Origin: Pseudomonadota bacterium
GTDB taxonomy: Bacteria; Pseudomonadota; Gammaproteobacteria; Burkholderiales; Gallionellaceae
Direction of reading: 5' to 3'
Assembly: GCA_021847165.1 (NCBI GenBank)
Contig: JAJZUH010000092.1
Coordinates: 1-7,672, forward strand
Length of the DNA stretch: 7,672 bases
A program made the position numbers and the translations under genes. Positions 1 through 6,334 of this stretch are shown here, one piece after another; the first letter of the stretch is position 1, and each line of letters opens with the position of its first letter. The notes below the pieces were generated by a model. It had not been told where the DNA came from and made no database searches. It saw only the letters and a program-made list of their open reading frames with translations.

Positions 1-668
1 AGCTGGGCGATGAGCCCGGCGCGCTGCGTGAGGCTTTCGCCCATGCCGACGATACCGCCGCTGCATACATGCATGCCGGCCTTGCGCACGCGCTCCAGCG
101 TATCCAGGCGTTCCTGGTAGTCGCGCGTGCTGATGATGTTGCCGTAGAACTCCGGCGCGGTATCCAGGTTGTGGTTGTAGTAGTCGAGCCCGGCCTGGCG
201 CAGTTGCTCGGTCTGTTCGTCGTTCAGCATGCCCAGGGTGGCGCAGGTCTCCATGCCCAGCGCCTTGACCTCTTTCACCATCTCGACCACGGCAGCCATG
301 TCTTCCCTGGAGGGCTCGCGCCAGGCGGCGCCCATGCAGAAACGGTCGGCCCCGGCGGCCTGCGCCGCCTTGGCTGCGTTGATGACCTCCTGCACTTCCA
401 GCATCTTGCGGTTCTCCACGCCGGCATCGTGGAAGGCCGACTGCGGGCAGTAGCCGCAATCCTCGGAACAGCCGCCCGTCTTGATCGACAGCAAAGTGGA
501 AAGCTGCACCGCATTCGGGTCGAAATGTTCGCGATGCGTTTGCTGGGCACGGAACAGCAGGTCGGCGAACGGCAATTTGAACAAGGCTTCGATGGCCGCA
601 ACGCTCCAGCGCTGCGACGATGCCTGCGGTTTGGCGGGACGGGCGAATTCGATGGTCTGGGTTTGCAT
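1..668 (-). CDS. bioB: Biotin synthase BioB, 3' end cut by window edge
   Basis: BioB is the cytoplasmic radical-SAM enzyme that inserts sulfur into dethiobiotin in the last step of biotin synthesis. The first 222 codons are visible, about two thirds of a typical ~340-residue protein. The SAM-cluster motif CSEDCGYC places Cys67, Cys71 and Cys74 as ligands of the [4Fe-4S] cluster. The three Cys ligands of the sulfur-donating [2Fe-2S] cluster are also present: Cys111 in RFCMGAAW, Cys142 in ETCATLG and Cys202 in [11 protein letters not shown]. The family block [10 protein letters not shown] is intact. The fourth ligand, an Arg near residue 274, lies beyond the edge. The start at 668 gives [11 protein letters not shown], an N-terminus about 14 residues longer than in E. 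coli. No clear Shine-Dalgarno precedes it, and the frame upstream stays open to a TAA near 750 without an ATG or GTG. The gene is divergent from comF. Confidence 0.97.
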   Translation of the reverse strand, partial: MQTQTIEFARPAKPQASSQRWSVAAIEALFKLPFADLLFRAQQTHREHFDPNAVQLSTLLSIKTGGCSEDCGYCPQSAFHDAGVENRKMLEVQEVINAAKAAQAAGADRFCMGAAWREPSREDMAAVVEMVKEVKALGMETCATLGMLNDEQTEQLRQAGLDYYNHNLDTAPEFYGNIISTRDYQERLDTLERVRKAGMHVCSGGIVGMGESLTQRAGLIAQ

Positions 669-740
669 AAAGTTGTGGGCAAGCAAGTAGAATGGCGGAA
701 ACGCATCCTCGACCCCGAACAGCAACAGGATCGGAACGAC
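669..740. promoter_or_regulatory. Divergent bioB/comF intergenic region
   Basis: This 72-base gap separates the start codons of bioB (leftward) and comF (rightward), so the promoters of both genes should lie here or in the flanking coding ends. The only -10-like word I see for comF is TAGAAT at 688-693. Its best -35 partner, TTGCAT at 663-668, is 19 bases away, which is too far to be convincing. No BirA-type or BioR-type palindrome is visible. ATCCT (705-709) and AGGAT (727-731) form a short inverted repeat that includes the AGGA likely to serve as the comF ribosome binding site. The regulatory role is inferred from gene arrangement only. Confidence 0.4.
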
Positions 741-1460
741 ATGTCCATTTTATCCCAACACCCGTTTGACATCGGTGCAAATTTTAAGCGCCTGCTGCCG
801 GCCCAGCCTTGCCTGCTGTGCGGCGCCAGCAGCCATGACGGCATATGCTGCGCCGCCTGCGCTGCCGAACTGCCGCGCCTCACCGCACAGCACTGCCCGG
901 TCTGCGCGCTGCCCACTCTGGCCGGCAGCGTATGCGGCGAGTGCCTGCGCCAGCCGCCTCCGTTCGACCATGCCGTGGCCGCATTCAGCTACAACTTCCC
1001 GCTCGACAAGCTGGTCCAGGCCCTGAAGTTCCGCGACCACCTGGTGCTGGTCGATTTTCTGGCGGATGCGCTGGCCGAACGGGTGACCACGCGGCCCGAC
1101 CGCCTGCTCGCCCTGCCGCTGCACCCGGCCCGGCTGCGCGAACGCGGCTTCAACCAGTCCCTGCTGCTGGCGCGCCGCCTCGCGCGCCGCTTCGGCATCC
1201 CGCTGCTGCCGGATGCCTGCGAGCGGGTGCGCAATACGCCGCCGCAATCCTCGCTGCCATGGAAGGAACGCGACAAGAACATGCGCCAGGCATTTGTCTG
1301 CAAACCCGATGCCGACGTGCGCGGCAAGCATGTTGCCATCGTCGACGACGTGATGACGACAGGCGCCTCGATCGGCGAACTGGCGCGCGCCCTGAAGCAG
1401 GCCGGCGCGAGCGAAGTCAGCGCCTGGGTGATCGCGCGGACGCTGCCGCACGACCGCTGA
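741..1460 (+). CDS. comF: ComF/GntX-family phosphoribosyltransferase-like protein
   Basis: This 239-residue protein has the usual ComF length and layout. An N-terminal zinc-ribbon-like region carries Cys pairs at 24/27 (PCLLC), 37/40, 52/55 (CPVC) and 65/68 (CGEC). A type I phosphoribosyltransferase domain follows, with [15 protein letters not shown] at 125-139 and the PRPP-binding loop [13 protein letters not shown] at 198-210. Family members act in the cytoplasm. In naturally competent bacteria ComF is needed for uptake or processing of transforming DNA, but its reaction is unsettled. E. coli GntX is a homologue. The frame is open back to position 69, but that stretch is antisense to bioB, so I chose the ATG at 741, where the family's N-terminus begins. 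AGGA at 727-730 is a weak, rather distant ribosome binding site. The gene is divergent from bioB and converges on mshN with 15 bases between stops. Confidence 0.93.
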   Translation: MSILSQHPFDIGANFKRLLPAQPCLLCGASSHDGICCAACAAELPRLTAQHCPVCALPTLAGSVCGECLRQPPPFDHAVAAFSYNFPLDKLVQALKFRDHLVLVDFLADALAERVTTRPDRLLALPLHPARLRERGFNQSLLLARRLARRFGIPLLPDACERVRNTPPQSSLPWKERDKNMRQAFVCKPDADVRGKHVAIVDDVMTTGASIGELARALKQAGASEVSAWVIARTLPHDR

Positions 1461-1475
1461 TGCACACGGCGAACG

Positions 1476-2546
1476 TCAAAGTGATTTGAGCTTGTTCTGC
1501 ACGAATGCCTGCAATTGGGCATTCAGGCTGTTCGAGGCCAGCGCGCGCTGGTAGGCAGTGCGCGCCTCATCGTTGCGATGCAGCGCCTGCAGGGAGATGC
1601 CCATGCCCAGCAGCCAGATGCCGCTGCCGGGCGCCAGCTTGAGCGCGGCCTGATAATGCGCGATGGCTTCGTCGTGCCGTTCCTGGCGTTGCAGCAGGGC
1701 AGCCACGAAGGCCTGATAATCGGCCTGGCCTTCGGCATAGGGCAGGGTCTTCTGCAAGGTCGTCAGGGCCAGCGGCACCTCCCCCCGTTCCACCTGCAGG
1801 CGCGCCAGCAGCATGGCGAACGCCGCGTCGCGCGGGTCGCGCTTCAATCCCCTTTTCAACACGCCTTCGGCATCGTCGTTGCGCTTGAGGCTGATGAGCA
1901 GTCCGGCCCATGCCAGACGCGCTTCCTTATGCAGCGGATCGAGCAGCAGCGCCTGTTCGTAGCCTGCCAGCGCATCGCTTGTCCTTCCCTCCCGCACCGC
2001 CAGATTGGCCTTGCGGAACTCGTTCTCGGCGCGCTGCTGCGGTGTGACGATCTTGATCTGCTGGCTCTCCGGGTCGCCCGCCTGCGTACCCGCTACCGCC
2101 CCTGCACTTTCATCCGCAGCGCGTTCAGGCCGGTGCCGCCTCGGCTTGCCGGCAACCGGAGCATTCTCGGTCTGTGCTTCGCCGCTCACCACCAGCAAGG
2201 GTTTGCCATGCAGCGTGCCGGCAGGCACGGATGACGCCGCCTCGCCGACCATGTTCGCAGTCGTCTCGGCCGGCGCCGAAACGGGCACAAGAGGCGCGCT
2301 GACGGCCTGCGGGACAGCGGCAATCACCGGCACGACCGCCAACGTCTTTTCCGGCACAGGCGCTTCCGCGCGCCCCCAATACCACTTGGCCGCTGCCAGC
2401 ACGGCCAGCAGCGACAACGCCAGGATCGCATAGCGCAGCACATGGGAACGTTTGCGCGGGGGGACCGGGCGTATCGTGGACTCGCCCAGGGGCACGGTCG
2501 TCCCCCGGTTTTCCAGCTCGTTCAGCACCTGATTGATCAGACTCAT
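1476..2546 (-). CDS. mshN: MSHA biogenesis protein MshN, TPR membrane protein
   Basis: MshN is an inner-membrane protein of the MSHA pilus machine, presumed to work in the periplasm on assembly of the secretin complex. The 356 residues start with MSLINQVLNELENRG, the characteristic MshN opening, and this fixes the ATG at 2546 rather than one 20 codons upstream. A short cytoplasmic end is followed by one membrane segment at about 37-58. A Pro/Ala/Val-rich linker to about 165 contains a basic patch, KPRRHRPER (134-142). Five tetratricopeptide repeats of 34-residue period follow (about 171-204, 205-238, 239-272, 273-306, 307-340); DALAGYEQALLLDP and EAIAHYQAALKLAP are typical. The C-terminus FVQNKLKSL is also family-like. 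The start overlaps the mshM stop as ATGA, with no good Shine-Dalgarno, so translation is probably coupled. It is the last gene of the visible msh run. Its exact role is known only by family association. Confidence 0.9.
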   Translation of the reverse strand: MSLINQVLNELENRGTTVPLGESTIRPVPPRKRSHVLRYAILALSLLAVLAAAKWYWGRAEAPVPEKTLAVVPVIAAVPQAVSAPLVPVSAPAETTANMVGEAASSVPAGTLHGKPLLVVSGEAQTENAPVAGKPRRHRPERAADESAGAVAGTQAGDPESQQIKIVTPQQRAENEFRKANLAVREGRTSDALAGYEQALLLDPLHKEARLAWAGLLISLKRNDDAEGVLKRGLKRDPRDAAFAMLLARLQVERGEVPLALTTLQKTLPYAEGQADYQAFVAALLQRQERHDEAIAHYQAALKLAPGSGIWLLGMGISLQALHRNDEARTAYQRALASNSLNAQLQAFVQNKLKSL

Positions 2547-3499
2547 CGCAGCCAGATGCCGACCGCCAGCAAGATCGACAACGCCACCGCCGCAGCGCCC
2601 CACCAAACCCAGCGCATCCAGTCCGGATAGGCTTCCGGCGTATCGGCTGCCGCCTTGCGCACATGCCGCGACAGCACCTGCTGGCGTCCTTCGGCATAGG
2701 CGAGCATCAGCGCCTTGTGCGCGATGATGTTGACCAGCCTGGGCGTGCCGTGCGTCACCCGGTGGAGCAGGCTGACGGCCCCCGACCCAAACAGGGTCTC
2801 GCCCTTGAAACCGGCCACGGCAAGGCGATGGCGCAGATAGCGATCCATCTCGTCGCGGTGCAATCCGTTCAATTGATACTGGAAGCTGATGCGCTGACGC
2901 AGCTGGCGCACCGAATTCTGCTTCAGGCGCTCATCCAGCTCCGGCTGCCCGAACAACACCACCTGCATCAGTTTGCGCTTCTCGGTTTCCAGGTTGGTCA
3001 GCAGGCGCAGCACTTCCAGGCTCTCCAGCGGCATCGCCTGCGCCTCGTCCAGGCACACCAGCACGCGCTTCCCTTCGCGCGCAAAATTGAGCAGCGTGAG
3101 CGTCAGCGCCTTCAACAGCATGTGCTGGTCGATGGCGCTGTCGACTTCGATGCGGAATTCCTCCGCCAGCGCCAGCAACAGGCTGCGCGGCTCCAGATAG
3201 GGGTTGGGGATGTAGGCCGTGATGAACTTGGCCGCATGGCGGCCGCTGATGCCGCCGTCCTGCGTGCCGATATCGGTGGTGGTCTCGCGGTCGCTGCTCA
3301 GCGTGGCGAGGAACTTGCGGCACAGCAGGGTCTTGCCGTTGCCGACCTCGCCGACGATCTTGATGAAACCCTCGCCGGTACGCGCCGCCACCAGCAGGGT
3401 GTTCAGCCCTTCCTGGTAATTGGTGCAGGCGAAAAAGAAGCTGGTGTCAGGCGTGAGCGAGAACGGTAATTCGCGCAGTCCGAAGTGCGCTAGGTACAT
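2543..3499 (-). CDS. mshM: MSHA biogenesis protein MshM, ExeA-type AAA ATPase
   Basis: This 318-residue P-loop ATPase belongs to the MshM/ExeA/GspA group. ExeA of type II secretion works with a membrane partner to insert the secretin; MshM is presumed to do the same for MshL. The N-terminus MYLAHFGLRELPFSLTPD is the family signature. Walker A is GEVGNGKT (50-57), Walker B is RVLVCLDEAQ (145-154; Asp151, Glu152), and VVLFGQPELDERL (180-192) is the usual sensor region. LRQRISFQYQL and GTPRLVNIIAHKAL belong to the lid domain. Residues about 68-92, between Walker A and AYIPNP, look like an insertion of some 20 residues. The protein ends with a membrane segment (about 299-317) and a single residue after it, without the periplasmic domain of ExeA. 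It starts 5 bases after mshL with no obvious ribosome binding site, and its stop overlaps the mshN start. Confidence 0.94.
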   Translation of the reverse strand: MYLAHFGLRELPFSLTPDTSFFFACTNYQEGLNTLLVAARTGEGFIKIVGEVGNGKTLLCRKFLATLSSDRETTTDIGTQDGGISGRHAAKFITAYIPNPYLEPRSLLLALAEEFRIEVDSAIDQHMLLKALTLTLLNFAREGKRVLVCLDEAQAMPLESLEVLRLLTNLETEKRKLMQVVLFGQPELDERLKQNSVRQLRQRISFQYQLNGLHRDEMDRYLRHRLAVAGFKGETLFGSGAVSLLHRVTHGTPRLVNIIAHKALMLAYAEGRQQVLSRHVRKAAADTPEAYPDWMRWVWWGAAAVALSILLAVGIWLR

Positions 3500-3504
3500 G
3501 ATGT

Positions 3505-5241
3505 TTACTTGGAGAAACCGTTTATCTGATCGCGGCTGTGCGCGATGTCCTGCGACCAGTCCTTGTCGCTATCCACGACGGTCGGCTTCAGCAGGATCAC
3601 CAGTTCGCGCTTCTCGGTATTCCGGTTGGTCTGCCCGAAGAGCGATTTCGGCAGCATCGGTATGCCGGAGTCGTTGTTGGTCTCGGCCTGGCGCATCAGG
3701 CCGCCGATGGCGACCATCTGGCCGTCGCGCGCACGCACGATGCTGTCCGTTTCCGATATCGTGCTGGACGCCAGCGGCAGGTTCATCGTTCCCATCGTCG
3801 CTCCGAGGTCGACCAACTTGTTCACGGTGGAAACCGCGCTGACCGAAGGATGCACATGCAGGATGATCTCGTTGTTCTCGTCGATGCGCGGCGTCACATC
3901 GAGCGCGATGCCGGAGAAGAACGGTTGCACCGTCACGGTGGGCGGGACTCCCGGCACCAGCGATGTCGACTGCATGCCGCCGGTGACGCCGGTCACGAAG
4001 AACTCGTCCGTGCCGACCTTCAGCACGGCCTTCTGGTTGTTCAGGGTGGCGATGCGCGGGCTGGACAGCACATGCACATTGCCTTGCGTCTCGAGGAAGT
4101 TCAGCAAGGTGGCGAAGTTGCTGGTCTGGAATGCCAGGCCGAACAGCGAACCCGCCGTGGTACCGGTCGGCAGCGCCGTGGCGGCGGTCGTCTGCAGGTT
4201 GGCTCCGGGCGTCGAGGCCAGCGTGGTGTTGGACAAGGCGGTCGCGGCCGCACCGCCCGACGCCAGCGAACTGCCCGGACTGCCCTGGCCTGCGGTCAGG
4301 TGGCTGTTCGGGCCGTTCTTGAAGATGGCCCAGTTCACCCCGGACTGGAACGATTCGTTCAGTTGCACCTCGACGATCTTGGCTTCCAGGATCACCTGGC
4401 GCTCGACCGAGATCTGCGACGCCTTGAGGTAGGCGGCGACGCTCCGCAGCTCTTCCGGCATCGCGCGTATCACGATCACGCCGGACATCGGGCTGATGAC
4501 CACGCTGCGCCCCTTTTCGTCGCCCACGATGGCCCGGATCGCCTGGCCCAGGTCATTCCAGAAATCGGAGGTCGTGGTGGTGGTGACCTTGCTGCTGTTG
4601 TCGGTGCCGCGCTCGAACTTCAGGTTCTTGCTGTCGCCGCCGCCGACGATGGTCGTGCCCTGGTTGGCATTCTGCATGCCCCCGCCGCCGCCCATCGGGG
4701 TGGTCGAAGCGCCGGTACTGTCGGTCAGCGCGCTCGACGTCACGCGCACCGAGGTGGTGCCAGCGCGCAGTCCGGTCAGGTAGTTCACCTGGAAGATGCG
4801 CGTCTGCAAGGTCAGCGGCTGGATATAGATGCGCGTGCCGTCCACCTTGTAGTCGTAGCCGTACATCTCGCGTATCGCCTCGAGCGCATCGAATACGGTC
4901 ACGTCCTTGAGGTTCAGCGAGATGAAGCCGTTGACATCGGGATGTACCAGCACGCTGTAGCGCGTGCCCGAGACGATCGCCATGAACACCTGCTTGGCGG
5001 CGGTATTGTTCACCGCCAGGTCGAACTTGGTTTCCAGCGGCTTGCTGTCGGTCTGCGGAGCGGGTATCGCCAGCGGCGGCAGCAACGCCTGGTCCACCGA
5101 CTCCTGCTTCGCGGCTTCGCGCGGCGCAGCGGCGGCATCCATCTCCTGCTTGATCTTCTCCGCCGCCTCGTTCTTCGGCCCGCCGCCCGCCGCACAGGCA
5201 GATAACAGCAACACCAGCAACAATCCCGATACTCGATTCAT
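3505..5241 (-). CDS. mshL: MSHA outer-membrane secretin lipoprotein MshL
   Basis: MshL forms the outer-membrane ring through which the MSHA pilus leaves the cell (PilQ/GspD superfamily). The 578-residue protein begins with a lipoprotein signal peptide: the lipobox LSAC puts the lipidated Cys at 16, and Ala17 suits outer-membrane sorting. A charged linker leads to an STN-like domain (about 72-145, with VHPDVNGFISLNLKDVTVFDAL). An N-domain of the MshL/BfpB type (about 146-275) follows, interrupted by a Gly/Thr/Ser-rich loop. The secretin core starts near 280 (RQVILEAKIVEVQLN) and includes VLSSPRIATLNNQKAVLKVG, IALDVTPRIDENNEIILHV, GQMVAIGGLM and the terminal KRELVILLKPTVV. A long Ser/Ala/Thr-rich loop lies at 312-364. 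The stretch before the last strand reads SGIPMLPKSLFGQ and looks shorter than the usual motif. A strong AGGAGG precedes the start, which overlaps the mshK stop by 4 bases. Confidence 0.96.
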   Translation of the reverse strand: MNRVSGLLLVLLLSACAAGGGPKNEAAEKIKQEMDAAAAPREAAKQESVDQALLPPLAIPAPQTDSKPLETKFDLAVNNTAAKQVFMAIVSGTRYSVLVHPDVNGFISLNLKDVTVFDALEAIREMYGYDYKVDGTRIYIQPLTLQTRIFQVNYLTGLRAGTTSVRVTSSALTDSTGASTTPMGGGGGMQNANQGTTIVGGGDSKNLKFERGTDNSSKVTTTTTSDFWNDLGQAIRAIVGDEKGRSVVISPMSGVIVIRAMPEELRSVAAYLKASQISVERQVILEAKIVEVQLNESFQSGVNWAIFKNGPNSHLTAGQGSPGSSLASGGAAATALSNTTLASTPGANLQTTAATALPTGTTAGSLFGLAFQTSNFATLLNFLETQGNVHVLSSPRIATLNNQKAVLKVGTDEFFVTGVTGGMQSTSLVPGVPPTVTVQPFFSGIALDVTPRIDENNEIILHVHPSVSAVSTVNKLVDLGATMGTMNLPLASSTISETDSIVRARDGQMVAIGGLMRQAETNNDSGIPMLPKSLFGQTNRNTEKRELVILLKPTVVDSDKDWSQDIAHSRDQINGFSK

Positions 5242-5672
5242 TTGATTCCTCCTGCAGCCTGTCCGGGCAGATCAGCCTGACCGGTTGCCTTCTCCTGTGT
5301 GCGACCCTCTTGTTGTGCCGCTTCGTTTTTCTTGATGCCCACCCTGGGGAACAGCTCCATCACGCGCCGGCCACGCGCATTCTCCAGCACCACGCTGTTC
5401 TCGCGCACCTCGACCAGCCTCGAGTCTCCGCTCTTGCCGCCCAGCACCACCGTCTCGCCGTTGATGATGGCGGCACGATACTGCGGCGAGATGATGACCG
5501 ATTGCAAACCCGGCGGCGCGGCTTCGACCGGAGTGCCGTCCCCCGCTCCACCCGCACCGCTGCTGCCCAGGTCGATGGAGGGGCGGGTCGGGTCCGGCAA
5601 TGTCTCGGCCGCCACCACGTGCGCCAGGCACAGCAGCGCGATTGCCAGCAGCGCCCTCAGATCTGTAGCCAT
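5238..5672 (-). CDS. mshK: MSHA biogenesis protein MshK, periplasmic PilP/GspC-like
   Basis: This small protein of 144 residues occupies the PilP position, between the PilO-like and secretin genes, and probably connects the inner-membrane platform to MshL. A signal peptide covers about 1-22 (hydrophobic ALLAIALLCLAHVVAA, then ETLPDPTRP). DPTRP just after cleavage is common in MshK proteins. A Gly/Ser-rich stretch (35-47) precedes a compact domain at about 55-110 with SVIISPQYRAAIINGETV, SRLVEVRENSVVLENARG and VMELFP. This resembles the homology-region fold of GspC and PilP, where IING followed by a turn is typical. The tail from 115 is rich in Gln, Lys, Glu and Gly and is probably disordered. 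The start at 5672 lies inside the end of mshJ (16-base overlap) and has only a weak GGA upstream. MshK proteins diverge strongly in sequence, so the name rests on gene order plus these motifs. Confidence 0.88.
   Translation of the reverse strand: MATDLRALLAIALLCLAHVVAAETLPDPTRPSIDLGSSGAGGAGDGTPVEAAPPGLQSVIISPQYRAAIINGETVVLGGKSGDSRLVEVRENSVVLENARGRRVMELFPRVGIKKNEAAQQEGRTQEKATGQADLPGQAAGGIK
5248..5253 (-). promoter_or_regulatory. Strong ribosome binding site of mshL
   Basis: Read on the minus strand, this is AGGAGG, 6 bases before the mshL ATG at 5241. It is the best Shine-Dalgarno match in the msh run and lies within the last codons of mshK. It confirms the mshL start and suggests that the secretin, needed in many copies, has its own strong initiation in addition to coupling. 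Confidence 0.8.
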
Positions 5673-6334
5673 GTCTTGTCCAAACTCAGTGTGTACAGCG
5701 TCAACGACAGTTCCGCAGTGGGGTACTCGACCACCCCCATCTTCGCCACCCCCCAGTACATCTGGGTAGGCAGCTTTTCCAGTGCGGTGAGGTATTGCAG
5801 CAGGTCGGCATAACTGCCGCGTACCGTGATCGTCACCCCGTGCTTGTATATTTGCTTCTCCGGCCCGGTCGCGCGGACAGGCGCCGTCTCGCCGGATGGC
5901 TCGATCAGCAGGCTCACCGGCAAGGTATTGAGCGCGACCAGCTTCAGGCGGTCGTTGCGGTTCAGCACCTGCTCGAGCAGGCCGGCCATCCTCTCCGGCG
6001 GAACCAGCTTGTCGCGGCGATCCTGCAGATACGCATCTCCCTCGGCCAGCTGCTGGCGCAATGTGCGGATACGCTCGCGCTGCGGCGAATTGGCATCGGC
6101 CTGCTTGGCCTGCAGCAGCGCAGCGATCTGCGCCTGGATTTCCTTCATCTTCTCCTGCTGCTGGATGACCTGGGCGGACAGATTCTTCTGCCGGATCAGC
6201 AGCGGCTCCAGGAACAGGGAATCGATCAGCGAAACCAGCAGGAACGCGATGGCCACGAATATCAGGGCGCGCTCGCGCAAGGACATGCCATCCACCCGGA
6301 CAACGAGCTTGCCGATTTGCGCTGGCAGCTTCAT
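5657..6334 (-). CDS. mshJ: MSHA biogenesis protein MshJ, PilO-like
   Basis: MshJ is a bitopic inner-membrane protein and the PilO counterpart of the MSHA alignment complex, expected to pair with the PilN-like protein encoded just before it. The 225 residues show a short cytoplasmic end (MKLPAQIGKLVVRVDGMSLRE) and one membrane segment (about 22-44, RALIFVAIAFLLVSLIDSLF). A long Gln/Lys/Glu-rich coiled coil follows at about 48-110 (NLSAQVIQQQEKMKEIQ). The periplasmic C-terminal domain (about 115-225) contains ITVRGSYADLLQYLTALEKLP, which is the PilO-type pattern of a strand followed by an amphipathic helix. The start overlaps the stop of the upstream gene as ATGA and has a good GAGGTG ribosome binding site. 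The 3' end overlaps mshK by 16 bases. Length and topology are normal for the family. Confidence 0.92.
   Translation of the reverse strand: MKLPAQIGKLVVRVDGMSLRERALIFVAIAFLLVSLIDSLFLEPLLIRQKNLSAQVIQQQEKMKEIQAQIAALLQAKQADANSPQRERIRTLRQQLAEGDAYLQDRRDKLVPPERMAGLLEQVLNRNDRLKLVALNTLPVSLLIEPSGETAPVRATGPEKQIYKHGVTITVRGSYADLLQYLTALEKLPTQMYWGVAKMGVVEYPTAELSLTLYTLSLDKTWLQI

Noticed and set aside
663..693. TTGCAT / TAGAAT as a sigma-70 promoter for comF
   Set aside because: The 19-base spacing and weak -35 make it no better than chance; it is mentioned only within the intergenic entry.
69..740. Open frame extending comF 224 codons upstream
   Set aside because: It is antisense to a convincing bioB with all cluster Cys residues, and the ComF family N-terminus begins at 741.
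669..740. BirA or BioR operator controlling bioB
   Set aside because: No TTGTAAAC-type or TTAT-N-ATAA-type palindrome is present in the gap.
1404..1424. GGCGC/GCGCC hairpin as terminator for the msh operon
   Set aside because: The stem is only 5 bases, lies inside comF, and has no T-run on either strand.
1515..3469. Plus-strand open frames opposite mshN and mshM
   Set aside because: Same codon-bias effect: no recognisable protein features, and the opposite strand carries clear TPR and ATPase genes.
3538..5205. Long plus-strand open frame opposite mshL
   Set aside because: The translation is rich in Arg, His and Gln with no domain or motif. It is a by-product of GC-rich codon use in mshL, which is well supported.
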